Positions 7,722 through 16,410 of a stretch of 64,000 nucleotides of DNA are shown here, piece after piece. Origin of the DNA: Lachnospiraceae bacterium XBB2008. GTDB lineage: Bacteria; Bacillota; Clostridia; Lachnospirales; Lachnospiraceae. A program made the translations under genes and the position numbers. The stretch lies in contig FMVL01000006.1 in the NCBI GenBank assembly GCA_900102235.1, positions 1-64,000 on the forward strand. The letters are read 5' to 3'. The notes beneath the pieces were generated by a model, which searched no databases, had not been told where the DNA came from, and worked only from the letters and a program-made list of their open reading frames with translations. Positions within the stretch are counted from its first letter, which is position 1, and each line of letters opens with the position of its first letter.

Positions 7722-9920
7722 AATATATTCTACTGCAAATGAATCCCGGACGGGATAGTTTCCGGATCTGGAGATGGTCAGCTCATGATCTGCTTCGTAA
7801 TAAGTAAGCTGAAGATCGCAGCAGTGTCCGTCTTCATATCCGTATCCGTCACCGTCATCAATATACAGCGTGAAACTGCCGTCACGGCCTTCATATACAC
7901 GTATGACGTCCGGAATACCGCCTTTTTCATCCGCATAGCTTATATCTGACGACATCGGTATTATCGAGCCTTCTCGTACAAATACAGGGATCCTGTCGAT
8001 AGGAGCATCTGAATCGATATAGGTTCCTCCCTCATAGTAGTCTCCGGTGTGGAGGTCGTACCAGCCGCATCCTTTGGGCAGATATACTTTTCTTTTCCGG
8101 ACAGGATCCGGTATTTCCACAGAGTCGGGCTGATAGTACATCGGAGTATATACCGGGGCCACGAGAAAAGCCGGGCCGAGCATATATTCATCACTGATCC
8201 CGCGTACTTCTTCATCGTACGCAAAATCCATCAGAAGACTTCTCATGATCGCATCACCGCTACGGTGTGCAGCCGCTCCCAGAGAGTACAGATAGGGTAT
8301 GAGGCTGTATCTTAATCTGATATGAGCTATGATCGCATCATAGAACATATCGCCCTCATCGCCGAATCTCCATGGTTCCCTCGGCGTGTCGGTCCCGTGT
8401 GAACGGAAGATCGGCAGGAAGGTTCCGAATTCAAGCCAACGCACATACAGCTCGCGGTATCCCGCATCAAGCACGCCGTCATTGTAGTCGCCGTGCCAGA
8501 ACCATACGGGAGTATGGCTTTGATCGTTGCATCCGCGGTTTTCGTATTTATCATTGACGACGAAGAAACCGCCGATATCGAGTGTCCAGTATGGCATGCC
8601 CGTAAGCCCCATCTTGATGCCTTCCGTGATCTGTCTGCGAAGGGTATCGTAAGTCGCGCAGATGTCGCCGGACCACAGGATGGTACCGTACTTCTGTATG
8701 CCCGTGTATCCGGATCTGGTCAGATTGACGACACGTTTATCCGGAAGGCTCTTTCGCCAGTTTTCGTATATTCCTTTTGCATGATAGAGGCCGTATGAGT
8801 TGAGAAACTCAGGATCCATGGACTGCTCGGACAGTTCTTTGACCACTCTGTAGCGCTCATTCTCGGGCTTCTTGAACTCGCCGCTCCAGTCGGCATCGGA
8901 AAAAGGCTCGGCGTTATCGCACCATAATGCATCGGTTCCGCTGCTCATGATCTCTTCCTGAGTCTGCTTCCAGTACAGATCCCTGGCATCTTCGCTGAAT
9001 ACGTCATAGAGGTTTGAGTTGGGCAGAAGCAGTCCCGCACCGGCAAACTCGGAATAATTATCCGAGTCTGTGCTCATGTTCGGCCATATGCTTACCATGA
9101 AATGAACGTGTGCGTCATGAAGTTTTTTGACGGTGGAGGGCAGATCGGGATAGCGCTTTTTGTCGAATTTCTTCTCACCCCAGAGTCCGTCTTCCCAGCT
9201 GAACCAGTCCTGGACGATGCAGTCGACAGGTATGTTTTTTGTGCGGAAAGTTGATACGATGTCTTCGAGTTCTGCGCCGCTTTGGTAGCGTTCCTTGCTC
9301 TGGATATATCCGAATGTCCATCTCGGGAGCATGGACGGCATACCGGTGATACGATGATATGAAAGGATGATATCGCTGATGCTTTCACCGGTTATGATAT
9401 AGTACCTAAGCTCACGGGCACAGTCTATCGTGAAGGTGATCTGGTTCCCCTCGGAGGTAAATACCATGGAGGATTCCGAATCTATGAGGATTCCGTAGTT
9501 GCCGGTCGTGACCAGAAAAGGGATGGCGATCCTCATATTGGATTCATACAGATATTCGGTCCGGTTACGGTAATCATATATCCCGTCTTCGTATTGTCCC
9601 ATCCCAAGCAACAGTTCATTGCTGCCGATGGTGAGATCGAGCTTTATCGAGTAAGCATCATGGTCGGCGATCTTCACCTTTTTGTCCGTATATGCGACCT
9701 CACCGTTCGCGGTCTGTTTTTTCATCAAGGCAGAACTGTCAGTCTCATATCTGTATACGGTGATAGGAGTGAAAGAGACCTGCGTCTGACTGAGCAGGCG
9801 TTTGCCGTTTCGGGTAAAATCGATAGGTTTCGTATCGATCAGAGACTCATCGCCGTCCACAGATACGGACATGGTTACTTTGGTTATGTTTTCACTTACC
9901 TGTTCAACTTTTCTTTTCAT
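7701..9920 (-). CDS. Glycoside hydrolase family 31 (alpha-glucosidase / alpha-xylosidase)
   Basis: The 739-residue enzyme has the GH31 layout: N-terminal beta-sandwich (about 1-195), a TIM barrel (about 196-560) and C-terminal beta domains. The nucleophile is Asp335 in LWCDNAEP, and the acid/base is Asp419 in LWSGDI; RSHGTDTPREPW is the conserved Arg/His loop. There is no signal peptide, so it acts in the cytoplasm on an imported oligosaccharide. It is the last gene of the solute-binding protein/permease operon, 39 bases after the second permease. Alpha-glucosidase and alpha-xylosidase activities cannot be separated by eye. Confidence 0.93.
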   Translation of the reverse strand: MKRKVEQVSENITKVTMSVSVDGDESLIDTKPIDFTRNGKRLLSQTQVSFTPITVYRYETDSSALMKKQTANGEVAYTDKKVKIADHDAYSIKLDLTIGSNELLLGMGQYEDGIYDYRNRTEYLYESNMRIAIPFLVTTGNYGILIDSESSMVFTSEGNQITFTIDCARELRYYIITGESISDIILSYHRITGMPSMLPRWTFGYIQSKERYQSGAELEDIVSTFRTKNIPVDCIVQDWFSWEDGLWGEKKFDKKRYPDLPSTVKKLHDAHVHFMVSIWPNMSTDSDNYSEFAGAGLLLPNSNLYDVFSEDARDLYWKQTQEEIMSSGTDALWCDNAEPFSDADWSGEFKKPENERYRVVKELSEQSMDPEFLNSYGLYHAKGIYENWRKSLPDKRVVNLTRSGYTGIQKYGTILWSGDICATYDTLRRQITEGIKMGLTGMPYWTLDIGGFFVVNDKYENRGCNDQSHTPVWFWHGDYNDGVLDAGYRELYVRWLEFGTFLPIFRSHGTDTPREPWRFGDEGDMFYDAIIAHIRLRYSLIPYLYSLGAAAHRSGDAIMRSLLMDFAYDEEVRGISDEYMLGPAFLVAPVYTPMYYQPDSVEIPDPVRKRKVYLPKGCGWYDLHTGDYYEGGTYIDSDAPIDRIPVFVREGSIIPMSSDISYADEKGGIPDVIRVYEGRDGSFTLYIDDGDGYGYEDGHCCDLQLTYYEADHELTISRSGNYPVRDSFAVEYISAVLKK

Positions 9921-9959
9921 CTTGACCTTTCAGATCGACGATAGCATAAGGACAGCGTA

Positions 9960-10787
9960 TCATCCCTTCACTGCACCGGCCGTCATTCCGGATACTATGT
10001 ATTTCTGTCCTATCAGATATACTATCAGTACCGGAAGACTGGTGAGCAGGATATCGGCACACACTAGGTTCCAGTCCTTAAAGTACATCCCGAAGAAATT
10101 ATACACCGAAAGCGTCATCGGCCACTGCTCACTTCTGTTTAGGAAATACAGAGGAGAAACGAATTCATTCCATGTATTTAAGAAGGTCAGGATGGAAGCT
10201 GTAGCTATCGCGGGCTTCAACATCGGGAAAACGATGAGGAAGAAGAGCTGGACAGGTCCGCATCCGTCGATCACTGCAGCTTCATCGAGCTCCATGGGAA
10301 CCTTAGCGACGAAGCCGTGGATCAGGAATGTCATAAACGGTAGCTGCATGGCGGTGTATAAAAGTATGATACCACCGGTGGTATTATTCAGGTGCAGAAA
10401 TTGCAGAACTTTGGTAAGTGCAACATAGTTGATCGGAAGTGTTATTCCGAGGACCAGAAACATATAAAGGAATCTGTTCAGCTTTGACTGGTTTCTGGAC
10501 AGCACATATGCGGCCAGCGCGGCGAATAATACACACAGGATCACTGCACCGGCAGAATAAGTCAGGCTGTTTAAAAAAGAAGTCGCCAGCTTTCCTTTTT
10601 CGATTACCGTGATAAAGTTGCTCCATTGGATCGGCCATGCGGGAAGGCGCAGATCCATCTTGGCAGCCGCTTTTTTATCCTTCATTGAATTAAACAGAAT
10701 GAGAAGGAGCGGGATCAGGCATATCGCGGAAAAGATCCATGCTATAAGGTTTCTGATGATGGTCAGGATTGTTCTTTTGATCTTCAT
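9960..10787 (-). CDS. Carbohydrate ABC transporter permease (MalG type)
   Basis: This 275-residue membrane protein has six predicted helices and the EAA loop ELDEAAVIDGCGPVQLFFLIVFP region that docks the ATPase, as in MalG-like CUT1 permeases. It pairs with the MalF-type permease just upstream; their stop and start codons overlap by one base (TAATG), which implies coupled translation. No ATPase gene is in the operon, which is usual in Clostridia where a shared MsmK-like ATPase serves several importers. The substrate is likely an alpha-linked oligosaccharide, given the GH31 gene that follows. Confidence 0.93.
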   Translation of the reverse strand: MKIKRTILTIIRNLIAWIFSAICLIPLLLILFNSMKDKKAAAKMDLRLPAWPIQWSNFITVIEKGKLATSFLNSLTYSAGAVILCVLFAALAAYVLSRNQSKLNRFLYMFLVLGITLPINYVALTKVLQFLHLNNTTGGIILLYTAMQLPFMTFLIHGFVAKVPMELDEAAVIDGCGPVQLFFLIVFPMLKPAIATASILTFLNTWNEFVSPLYFLNRSEQWPMTLSVYNFFGMYFKDWNLVCADILLTSLPVLIVYLIGQKYIVSGMTAGAVKG

Positions 10788-11665
10788 TATTCCACCACCT
10801 CATTCTTTGTCATTACCCTGATCATATACATGCCTATGATTATCATGATAACGAACATTACGGATGACAGCGCAGTGCCGACTGCGTACTGACCTGTACC
10901 GAACTTCTTGAACACGGCCGTGTAGAGGACTTCTGTCGTTGCTTTGCCGGGGCCGCCGTTGGTAAGTGCGTATACCATATCAAATACCTTCAGTCCGTAT
11001 ATAACATTCAGCACTGTAGTTGTGGCGAGTGTGGGCAGGATCAGAGGAAAAGTGATATACCAGAATTTCTTCCACCCGCCGGCTCCGTCGATCGCTGCTG
11101 CCTCATAATAATCCGAGGAGATGGAGAGTATCCCGGCGATCAGGATCGTCATGATATATCCTACTCCGCGCCAGATATCAACGGCCATGACCGAACCGAA
11201 AGCAAACTCGGATGATACCAGCCATTTCTGTGCGAGCATATCCAGACCTATGGATCTGAAAAAGGAGTTCAGAAGCCCGGATTTGGGATCGAGTATGGAT
11301 TTGAAGATCATGCCGATGATGAGTGTGGACAGAACTGACGGCATGAAGACGATACCGCGATGCATATTCAGCAGACGTATGGATTTGGTCAGAAGGAGAG
11401 CAAGGATCAGACCGATCACATTTTTGAGGATCGTTGTGATCAGCGTGAACTCCAGAGTGTTGGTGATTATCTTCATATAATTCTCATCAGCGGAGAATAC
11501 GGTCATGAAGTTCTGGAAGCCCACATAGTGTAGTTCATCGGAGTATGCGGACCAGTCCGTGAATGAATAACCAACACCGATAAGTCCCGGGAGAAAGAAG
11601 AATACAAAATATATGATCAGTGCTCCGTATGCAAAGTATCTCGGATAGATTCTGTTCTTGTTCAT
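10787..11665 (-). CDS. Carbohydrate ABC transporter permease (MalF/UgpA type)
   Basis: This 292-residue protein has six predicted transmembrane helices and the EAA motif YEAAAIDGAGGWKKFWYITFP, characteristic of the CUT1 sugar-importer permeases. It is the first of two permease genes, starts 79 bases after the solute-binding protein gene, and is separated from it by a perfect 11-bp stem-loop. It ends with a one-base overlap with the MalG-type gene. It forms the membrane channel for the sugar delivered by the lipoprotein encoded upstream. Confidence 0.93.
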   Translation of the reverse strand: MNKNRIYPRYFAYGALIIYFVFFFLPGLIGVGYSFTDWSAYSDELHYVGFQNFMTVFSADENYMKIITNTLEFTLITTILKNVIGLILALLLTKSIRLLNMHRGIVFMPSVLSTLIIGMIFKSILDPKSGLLNSFFRSIGLDMLAQKWLVSSEFAFGSVMAVDIWRGVGYIMTILIAGILSISSDYYEAAAIDGAGGWKKFWYITFPLILPTLATTTVLNVIYGLKVFDMVYALTNGGPGKATTEVLYTAVFKKFGTGQYAVGTALSSVMFVIMIIIGMYMIRVMTKNEVVE

Positions 11666-11689
11666 GATTTATTGTCCCTTTGATAAGAT

Positions 11690-11719
11690 GAGGCTGTCTG
11701 ACCGCCGCCAGACAGCCTC
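11690..11719 (-). promoter_or_regulatory. Intercistronic stem-loop between binding protein and permeases
   Basis: GAGGCTGTCTG and CAGACAGCCTC form a perfect 11-bp stem with an 8-base loop. Read in the operon direction it has no T-run after it, so it is not a good intrinsic terminator on that strand. In sugar ABC operons such hairpins protect the 3' end of the binding-protein message, giving more binding protein than permease. Confidence 0.75.
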
Positions 11720-11744
11720 TTTTTCAAAGCTGTTATAAGTTTTA

Positions 11745-13139
11745 TTAATTCCAAGCCGGATCTGAAGCGGCAGCTGCCTGTTCTGCTCTTAATTTATCGA
11801 TGTCCTTAAGAACTTCTTCAGGAGTCATCTCACCTAAGAACATTGCTGACATATCTGCGCCTATGTCCATCCATGCGGGGTTGTAGTACTTAACCGAAGC
11901 CTGGAATACAGCAACCTTGGTAGGATATCTGTCATAGAAATCCTGAACTACATCGGAGTATGCCGAAGGAGCGTTTGAGAACGGAAGCTGGTTGAACTTG
12001 CCGACATTCTCGGTCATGTATGCAAGACTTTCGTCGGAAGCCATGAACTCAAGATACTTTTTGGCTGCGTCGATGTTCTTGGAGCCGGAGAAGATGAATC
12101 TTGAAGGACCGCAATAGTTAACGTTCAGAGCCTGGTTATCGCAAAGAGGATTTACGAAATAACCGATATTGTCTTCGGGGAAGCTGGGATCTACTGCGTT
12201 GACTTCTGCACCGAGACCCTGATTGTAGAGTACCATAGCATACTCGCCGCTTGCGATCGAAGCAGGGGCATCTGCATACTCATTGGACATATAGTTGTCA
12301 CCCATGTAACCTAAGTCAGCCAGTTCCTTTAACTGAGAGAACATGGTGGTGAGTTCTTCGTTGCCTTCGAAGGTAGCAGTGTTGTTGTTAAGCGCATCGG
12401 GATATGAAGCATCTGCCTGTGTAGCTGCTACAGCTGCTTCGGTCCAGCATACATGATGCCAACCATCGGATACACATTCATAGATCGGGATGACATCGGC
12501 TGCCTTGATCTTCTCGCAGACATCGCAGAACTCTGCATAATTGGTGGGGATGGAAAGTCCAAGCTCATCAAACAGGCTGATATTATATGCTACAGCCCAG
12601 CAAGCCGATACGTCCTGAATAGGCTGGCCATAGAGTTTACCGTCTACGGATAACTCAACTGCTGCAGCCGGATCAACGTTACCTGCCCAGCTTTCGCCGG
12701 ATAAGTCAACTGCATTTTTCTCAACGTCAAACTGAGTTACGATGGAGAACTGTGAACTCTGACCACCGAAGATATCCGTACACTCACCTGCGTTTATCTT
12801 GGTCATCAGCAGGCTTTCGTACTGATCGGAAGGAACTATCTGGTAATCAACCTTGATACCTGTCTCTTCGGTGAATTTCTCACCCAGCTCCATCTCGGCA
12901 TCCTGGATCCAGTCCTGGCTGGCCATGAATGTGATCGTTACGTCTTCGCCTGAATCGGAATCTGCAGCAGGAGCTTCTTCAGCAGCAGGAGCTTCAGCTT
13001 CCGTTGCTGCAGGTTCTGAAGCAGTGTCTGCTGCGGGAGCGGCAGGAGCGGAGTCGGCAGGAGCACTCTGACCGCAGCCTGCGAGCATTCCCAGAACCAT
13101 AGAGCAAGACAGTAATGAAACCAACAATTTCTTTTTCAT
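11745..13139 (-). CDS. Extracellular solute-binding protein, family 1 (lipoprotein)
   Basis: The 464-residue product starts with a lipoprotein signal peptide ending in the lipobox LAGC (Cys at about residue 22), followed by a low-complexity Ala/Pro/Glu/Ser linker to about residue 67 and a CUT1 solute-binding domain. It is anchored outside the membrane and captures the sugar for the two permeases encoded next. Aromatic residues near the C terminus (YYNPAWMDIG) are of the sort that stack on sugar rings. The gene is divergent from the YesM/YesN pair, so that system is the likely regulator. Confidence 0.92.
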   Translation of the reverse strand: MKKKLLVSLLSCSMVLGMLAGCGQSAPADSAPAAPAADTASEPAATEAEAPAAEEAPAADSDSGEDVTITFMASQDWIQDAEMELGEKFTEETGIKVDYQIVPSDQYESLLMTKINAGECTDIFGGQSSQFSIVTQFDVEKNAVDLSGESWAGNVDPAAAVELSVDGKLYGQPIQDVSACWAVAYNISLFDELGLSIPTNYAEFCDVCEKIKAADVIPIYECVSDGWHHVCWTEAAVAATQADASYPDALNNNTATFEGNEELTTMFSQLKELADLGYMGDNYMSNEYADAPASIASGEYAMVLYNQGLGAEVNAVDPSFPEDNIGYFVNPLCDNQALNVNYCGPSRFIFSGSKNIDAAKKYLEFMASDESLAYMTENVGKFNQLPFSNAPSAYSDVVQDFYDRYPTKVAVFQASVKYYNPAWMDIGADMSAMFLGEMTPEEVLKDIDKLRAEQAAAASDPAWN

Positions 13140-13186
13140 ATTTACCCTCTCTTTGAATCAAAAACAAACAATAGTTACTGACAATT

Positions 13187-13222
13187 GACAATCGATTGTC
13201 TCTAGCTTTATCTTAAAGCTAG
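13187..13222. promoter_or_regulatory. Palindromes in the divergent promoter region of binding protein and YesM
   Basis: GACAATCGATTGTC (13187-13200) is a perfect 14-base palindrome, and CTAGCTTTA/TAAAGCTAG (13202-13222) is a perfect 9-bp inverted repeat with a three-base loop directly next to it. They sit in the 162-base gap between the two divergent operons. They are candidate binding sites for the YesN-type response regulator or another transcription factor. Confidence 0.55.
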
Positions 13223-13301
13223 CTGTTTCAGGTTCAAATGGACAAAACAGGAATCTGATATGTATATTTTTAACCGGTGAAATCCGGCCGGCAGGAGTGA
13301 T

Positions 13302-15179
13302 ATGATCGGACGGCGAAAAAAAAGTGTACGGAATACATTGCAGTATGTTTTCTTTCTGCTTATCACGGTGATCTTTCTGGTGTACATCAGTTATTTCATC
13401 GTGTCCGAATCGCGCAAGATCAAAACTCAGGCATTCGAAACAGTCAGCCGTGACGTACAGACTGCATCCGCTTTTACGGATGAAGAGATAAGAAGCGTAA
13501 ACACGGTCATGCAGAACGTTGCATATTCCAATCTGGTGAAGGAACATTTCCTGGTTTATCTGAACAGACCGGCTTCAACGGGAGACGGGAATTATTCCGA
13601 AATGCAGAATATCAAGGTCCTTACTGACCTGCTCACGGCCATAATGGGACCGTCACGGCCTGTCGATCAGATCTATCTGTATTCACTTGACGGAGGATGT
13701 GTTGGGGTTGGACTGGATAATTCCAACACCGGTGATAATGTGGCGGATAAAACATGGTATGAGGATCTGACAAACAGTGACAACAACCGTCTGGTATTCT
13801 GTGACACTGATGATCGTCTGGATAAGTTCTATACCTATAAAGAGGGTTCACAGTTTCTGACGGTGGCTTCGGTTTATCTGTCTAACTACTATAAGCCGCA
13901 GGGAGTGATAGAGGTTAAGCATTCTCTTTCGGCACTCATATCCAAACTTAATAAGATAGATACCGGAGCATACAACGAGAGGATATATATCTACGATCAG
14001 ACCGGTAAGAGCATATACGGATTTGCCGGAGATGATAAGGCGGAAGAGTATGCTGCGGTGGCTGTCGATACAAAGCAGCCTGTTTATGACGAATCACGCC
14101 ATATATCATATGACGGCAAAACACATCTTTTCGTTACGACTTCTTCATATTCCGGTTTTACGACCGTGATAGCGATAGATAACAGTGATGTGTACAGATC
14201 CATTTACGATTTCATAAAGGCGAATCTTCTGATCTTTTTCGGATTCGTTATCCTCATACTGTTACTGTCTTATGTGGTTTCAAGGATCATTACTATCCCT
14301 GTGATGAAGATGTATACGAGCATTGCTTCATTGCATACGGATGAAGAAAGCATGCTTACGGGGGCGCTTGAGAAAATCGATACAAATATCGTTGAACTTG
14401 ATACGCTGTATTCTGCGGTAATGGATATGCATGACCGTGCCAAGGCCTCCATGAACCGTGAGATCGTGCTCAACAATCAGCGTCTCCAGTCACAGATCCT
14501 TGCACTTCAGTCGCAGATGAATCCGCATTTTCTGTATAATTCTCTGGCGACCATCTCGGCCATGGCTGATGAGGGGATGAACGCTGAAGTGACCAGAATG
14601 TGTCAGACCATTTCGCGCATACTCAGGTATATCTCTTCGGATAAGGAGCCTCTGGTACCCTTAAGTGAAGATGTGTCGCATGCGCGGGATTATCTTGAAT
14701 GCATGAAGATGCGATATGAAGATGATCTGATCTACAGCATTGATATCCCGGAGGAAATGAATGATATCAGGATTCCCAAACTGTGTCTTCAGCTTATAGC
14801 AGAGAATTCGATCAAATACGCGACCAAAAATGTACGTCCGCCCTGGAGGATAAATATCAACGGGCGCAAGACCGGTATTTACTGGGAGATAACGGTCAAG
14901 GATAACGGTCCGGGATTTTTGGAAGAAGATCTGAAAGAGATAAATGATAAAATAGACTATGTCAACAGAACGGATATGCTTCCCGGATTGGAGATAAACG
15001 GTATGGGGCTGATGAACATTTATATACGTTTCAAAACCCTGTACCATGGCAAGCATATTTTCCGTGTGAGCAATTGTGCAGAAGGCGGTGCACTTGTCAC
15101 GATAGGCGGAGAGTTTGATCTGGATCGGGATACTGGTACGGAAAAGGAATCCGAGTCCGGATCGGATGCGGGAGAGTAA
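13302..15179 (+). CDS. YesM-family sensor histidine kinase
   Basis: The 625-residue protein has an N-terminal helix (about 14-34), a large extracytoplasmic sensor domain (about 35-305), a second helix (about 308-330), HAMP, and a His_kinase/HATPase module. The phospho-acceptor is His409 in QMNPHFLYNSL; the ATP site includes AENSIKYA and DNGPG. This LytS/YesM group typically senses extracellular sugars and signals to an AraC-type response regulator. That regulator is encoded four bases later. GGCAGGAG precedes the ATG. Its divergent position suggests it controls the sugar ABC/GH31 operon. Confidence 0.93.
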   Translation: MIGRRKKSVRNTLQYVFFLLITVIFLVYISYFIVSESRKIKTQAFETVSRDVQTASAFTDEEIRSVNTVMQNVAYSNLVKEHFLVYLNRPASTGDGNYSEMQNIKVLTDLLTAIMGPSRPVDQIYLYSLDGGCVGVGLDNSNTGDNVADKTWYEDLTNSDNNRLVFCDTDDRLDKFYTYKEGSQFLTVASVYLSNYYKPQGVIEVKHSLSALISKLNKIDTGAYNERIYIYDQTGKSIYGFAGDDKAEEYAAVAVDTKQPVYDESRHISYDGKTHLFVTTSSYSGFTTVIAIDNSDVYRSIYDFIKANLLIFFGFVILILLLSYVVSRIITIPVMKMYTSIASLHTDEESMLTGALEKIDTNIVELDTLYSAVMDMHDRAKASMNREIVLNNQRLQSQILALQSQMNPHFLYNSLATISAMADEGMNAEVTRMCQTISRILRYISSDKEPLVPLSEDVSHARDYLECMKMRYEDDLIYSIDIPEEMNDIRIPKLCLQLIAENSIKYATKNVRPPWRININGRKTGIYWEITVKDNGPGFLEEDLKEINDKIDYVNRTDMLPGLEINGMGLMNIYIRFKTLYHGKHIFRVSNCAEGGALVTIGGEFDLDRDTGTEKESESGSDAGE

Positions 15180-15182
15180 ACT

Positions 15183-15938
15183 ATGGACGTAAGAAAGTTT
15201 CGCGTGATAATAGCGGAAGATGAGAAACTGATCGCTAAGAATATCGCAAAGCATATTGAAGAGGAAAATCCATGTTTCAAGGTCTGTGGGATCTATTCAA
15301 ACGGAGAGGATGCTCTTGAAGCGGTCAGACAGCAGCCCCCTGATGTTGTTTTCACGGATATCTCCATGCCGGTCATGACAGGCCTGGAGCTTGCATCCGA
15401 GATATATCACACGATGAATAATGTGAAATGTGTGATCATAACCGGATATGCTGATTTTGAATATGCAAAAGAAGCTTTACATTACGGCGTAACAGATTAT
15501 CTGTTGAAACCGGTAGACAGGGAAGAACTTCACAAGGTTTTGAAAGAACTGGAATTATCGCTTACGGGTCTGTATGACAACGCCAGAACAGATGGCGGAC
15601 AGGAACAGTCTCTCAGTCCGGAAGAAATAGTCAGGCTTGTAGAGGATTACGTTCAGGCAAATTATGCCGGAGATCTGGACTTAAATACGATCGCCCAGAA
15701 TCTCGGATTCTCATCTTCGTATCTTACGAAGGTATTTAATAAAGTGGAAAACACGACTCCTTCGAAATATATCCGTAACTACAGGATGGGTATAGCCAAG
15801 CAATTGATGAATGATAAAAAAATGACCCTACAGCAGATTGCAGCTGCTGTAGGGTACAACGATCCGTTTCATTTCAGCAGATCATTTAAGCAGACGATCG
15901 GAATGACACCGTCGGAATATCGCGACTCGCTTAAATGA
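15183..15938 (+). CDS. YesN-family response regulator (receiver plus AraC DNA-binding domain)
   Basis: The 251-residue protein has an N-terminal receiver domain with phospho-acceptor Asp59 (FTDISMP) and Lys in LLKPVD, and a C-terminal AraC/XylS domain with two helix-turn-helix units (about 155-250; the second contains QQIAAAVGYNDPFHFSRSFK). It is cotranscribed with the sensor kinase. The expected targets are the divergent binding-protein operon and possibly itself. The stretch coding for the second helix-turn-helix also contains a perfect 12-bp inverted repeat at 15825-15855. The gene converges on the fucU-like gene with 16 bases between. Confidence 0.93.
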   Translation: MDVRKFRVIIAEDEKLIAKNIAKHIEEENPCFKVCGIYSNGEDALEAVRQQPPDVVFTDISMPVMTGLELASEIYHTMNNVKCVIITGYADFEYAKEALHYGVTDYLLKPVDREELHKVLKELELSLTGLYDNARTDGGQEQSLSPEEIVRLVEDYVQANYAGDLDLNTIAQNLGFSSSYLTKVFNKVENTTPSKYIRNYRMGIAKQLMNDKKMTLQQIAAAVGYNDPFHFSRSFKQTIGMTPSEYRDSLK

Positions 15939-15954
15939 TACATCGGGATTCCGA

Positions 15955-16392
15955 TCAGACCACTACGCCTTTCTGAAGCATGATATTCGCATAGAGAGCG
16001 GATTCGCCCGTGGTCACTATGGCGTAGGCCTTGGATGCTTCCTCGTAGAATGCGAAGCGTTCTATATAGCCCATCATATCCTTTCCGCGTTTATCGTGCT
16101 TTTCAAGTATTTCCGCATAGGTATCCCATATGGGTGTTTCAACAGGATCTCCCTTCATTACTTCCATCAGATTTACCGGATGCTCCACATAGGTATCCAG
16201 AGGGAAAACCGTGAGTATGGCATCGAGTATCTCCGGTACTCCGTGTCCGTCGAGGCGGACTACGATCGCATTCTTACCGACGGATTCCGCAGGGAAATTA
16301 CCGTCTGATATCACGATACGGTCTGCGTGTCCCATCTCGCACAGAACCTTCAGGAGCTCGGGAGAGAGTATTTTAGGTATTCCTTTTAACAT
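15955..16392 (-). CDS. RbsD/FucU family mutarotase
   Basis: This 145-residue protein matches the FucU/RbsD fold: LKGIPKILSPELLKVLCEMGHADRI at the N terminus contains the catalytic-region His, and YIERFAFYEEA and TGESALYANIMLQKGVV close the ligand pocket. These cytoplasmic enzymes interconvert sugar anomers (L-fucose or pyranose/furanose ribose). It follows the aldo/keto reductase gene by 18 bases with a strong AGGAGGAAG site. FucU is more likely than RbsD from the HAD and LMxV motif spacing, but no fucose kinase, isomerase or aldolase is nearby, so the sugar is uncertain. Confidence 0.87.
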   Translation of the reverse strand: MLKGIPKILSPELLKVLCEMGHADRIVISDGNFPAESVGKNAIVVRLDGHGVPEILDAILTVFPLDTYVEHPVNLMEVMKGDPVETPIWDTYAEILEKHDKRGKDMMGYIERFAFYEEASKAYAIVTTGESALYANIMLQKGVVV

Positions 16393-16410
16393 GATCTTCC
16401 TCCTTTTTAC

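Noticed and set aside
15825-15855. Intrinsic terminator inside the response-regulator gene
   Set aside because: The stem is perfect but no T-run follows, and it lies more than 80 bases before the stop codon.
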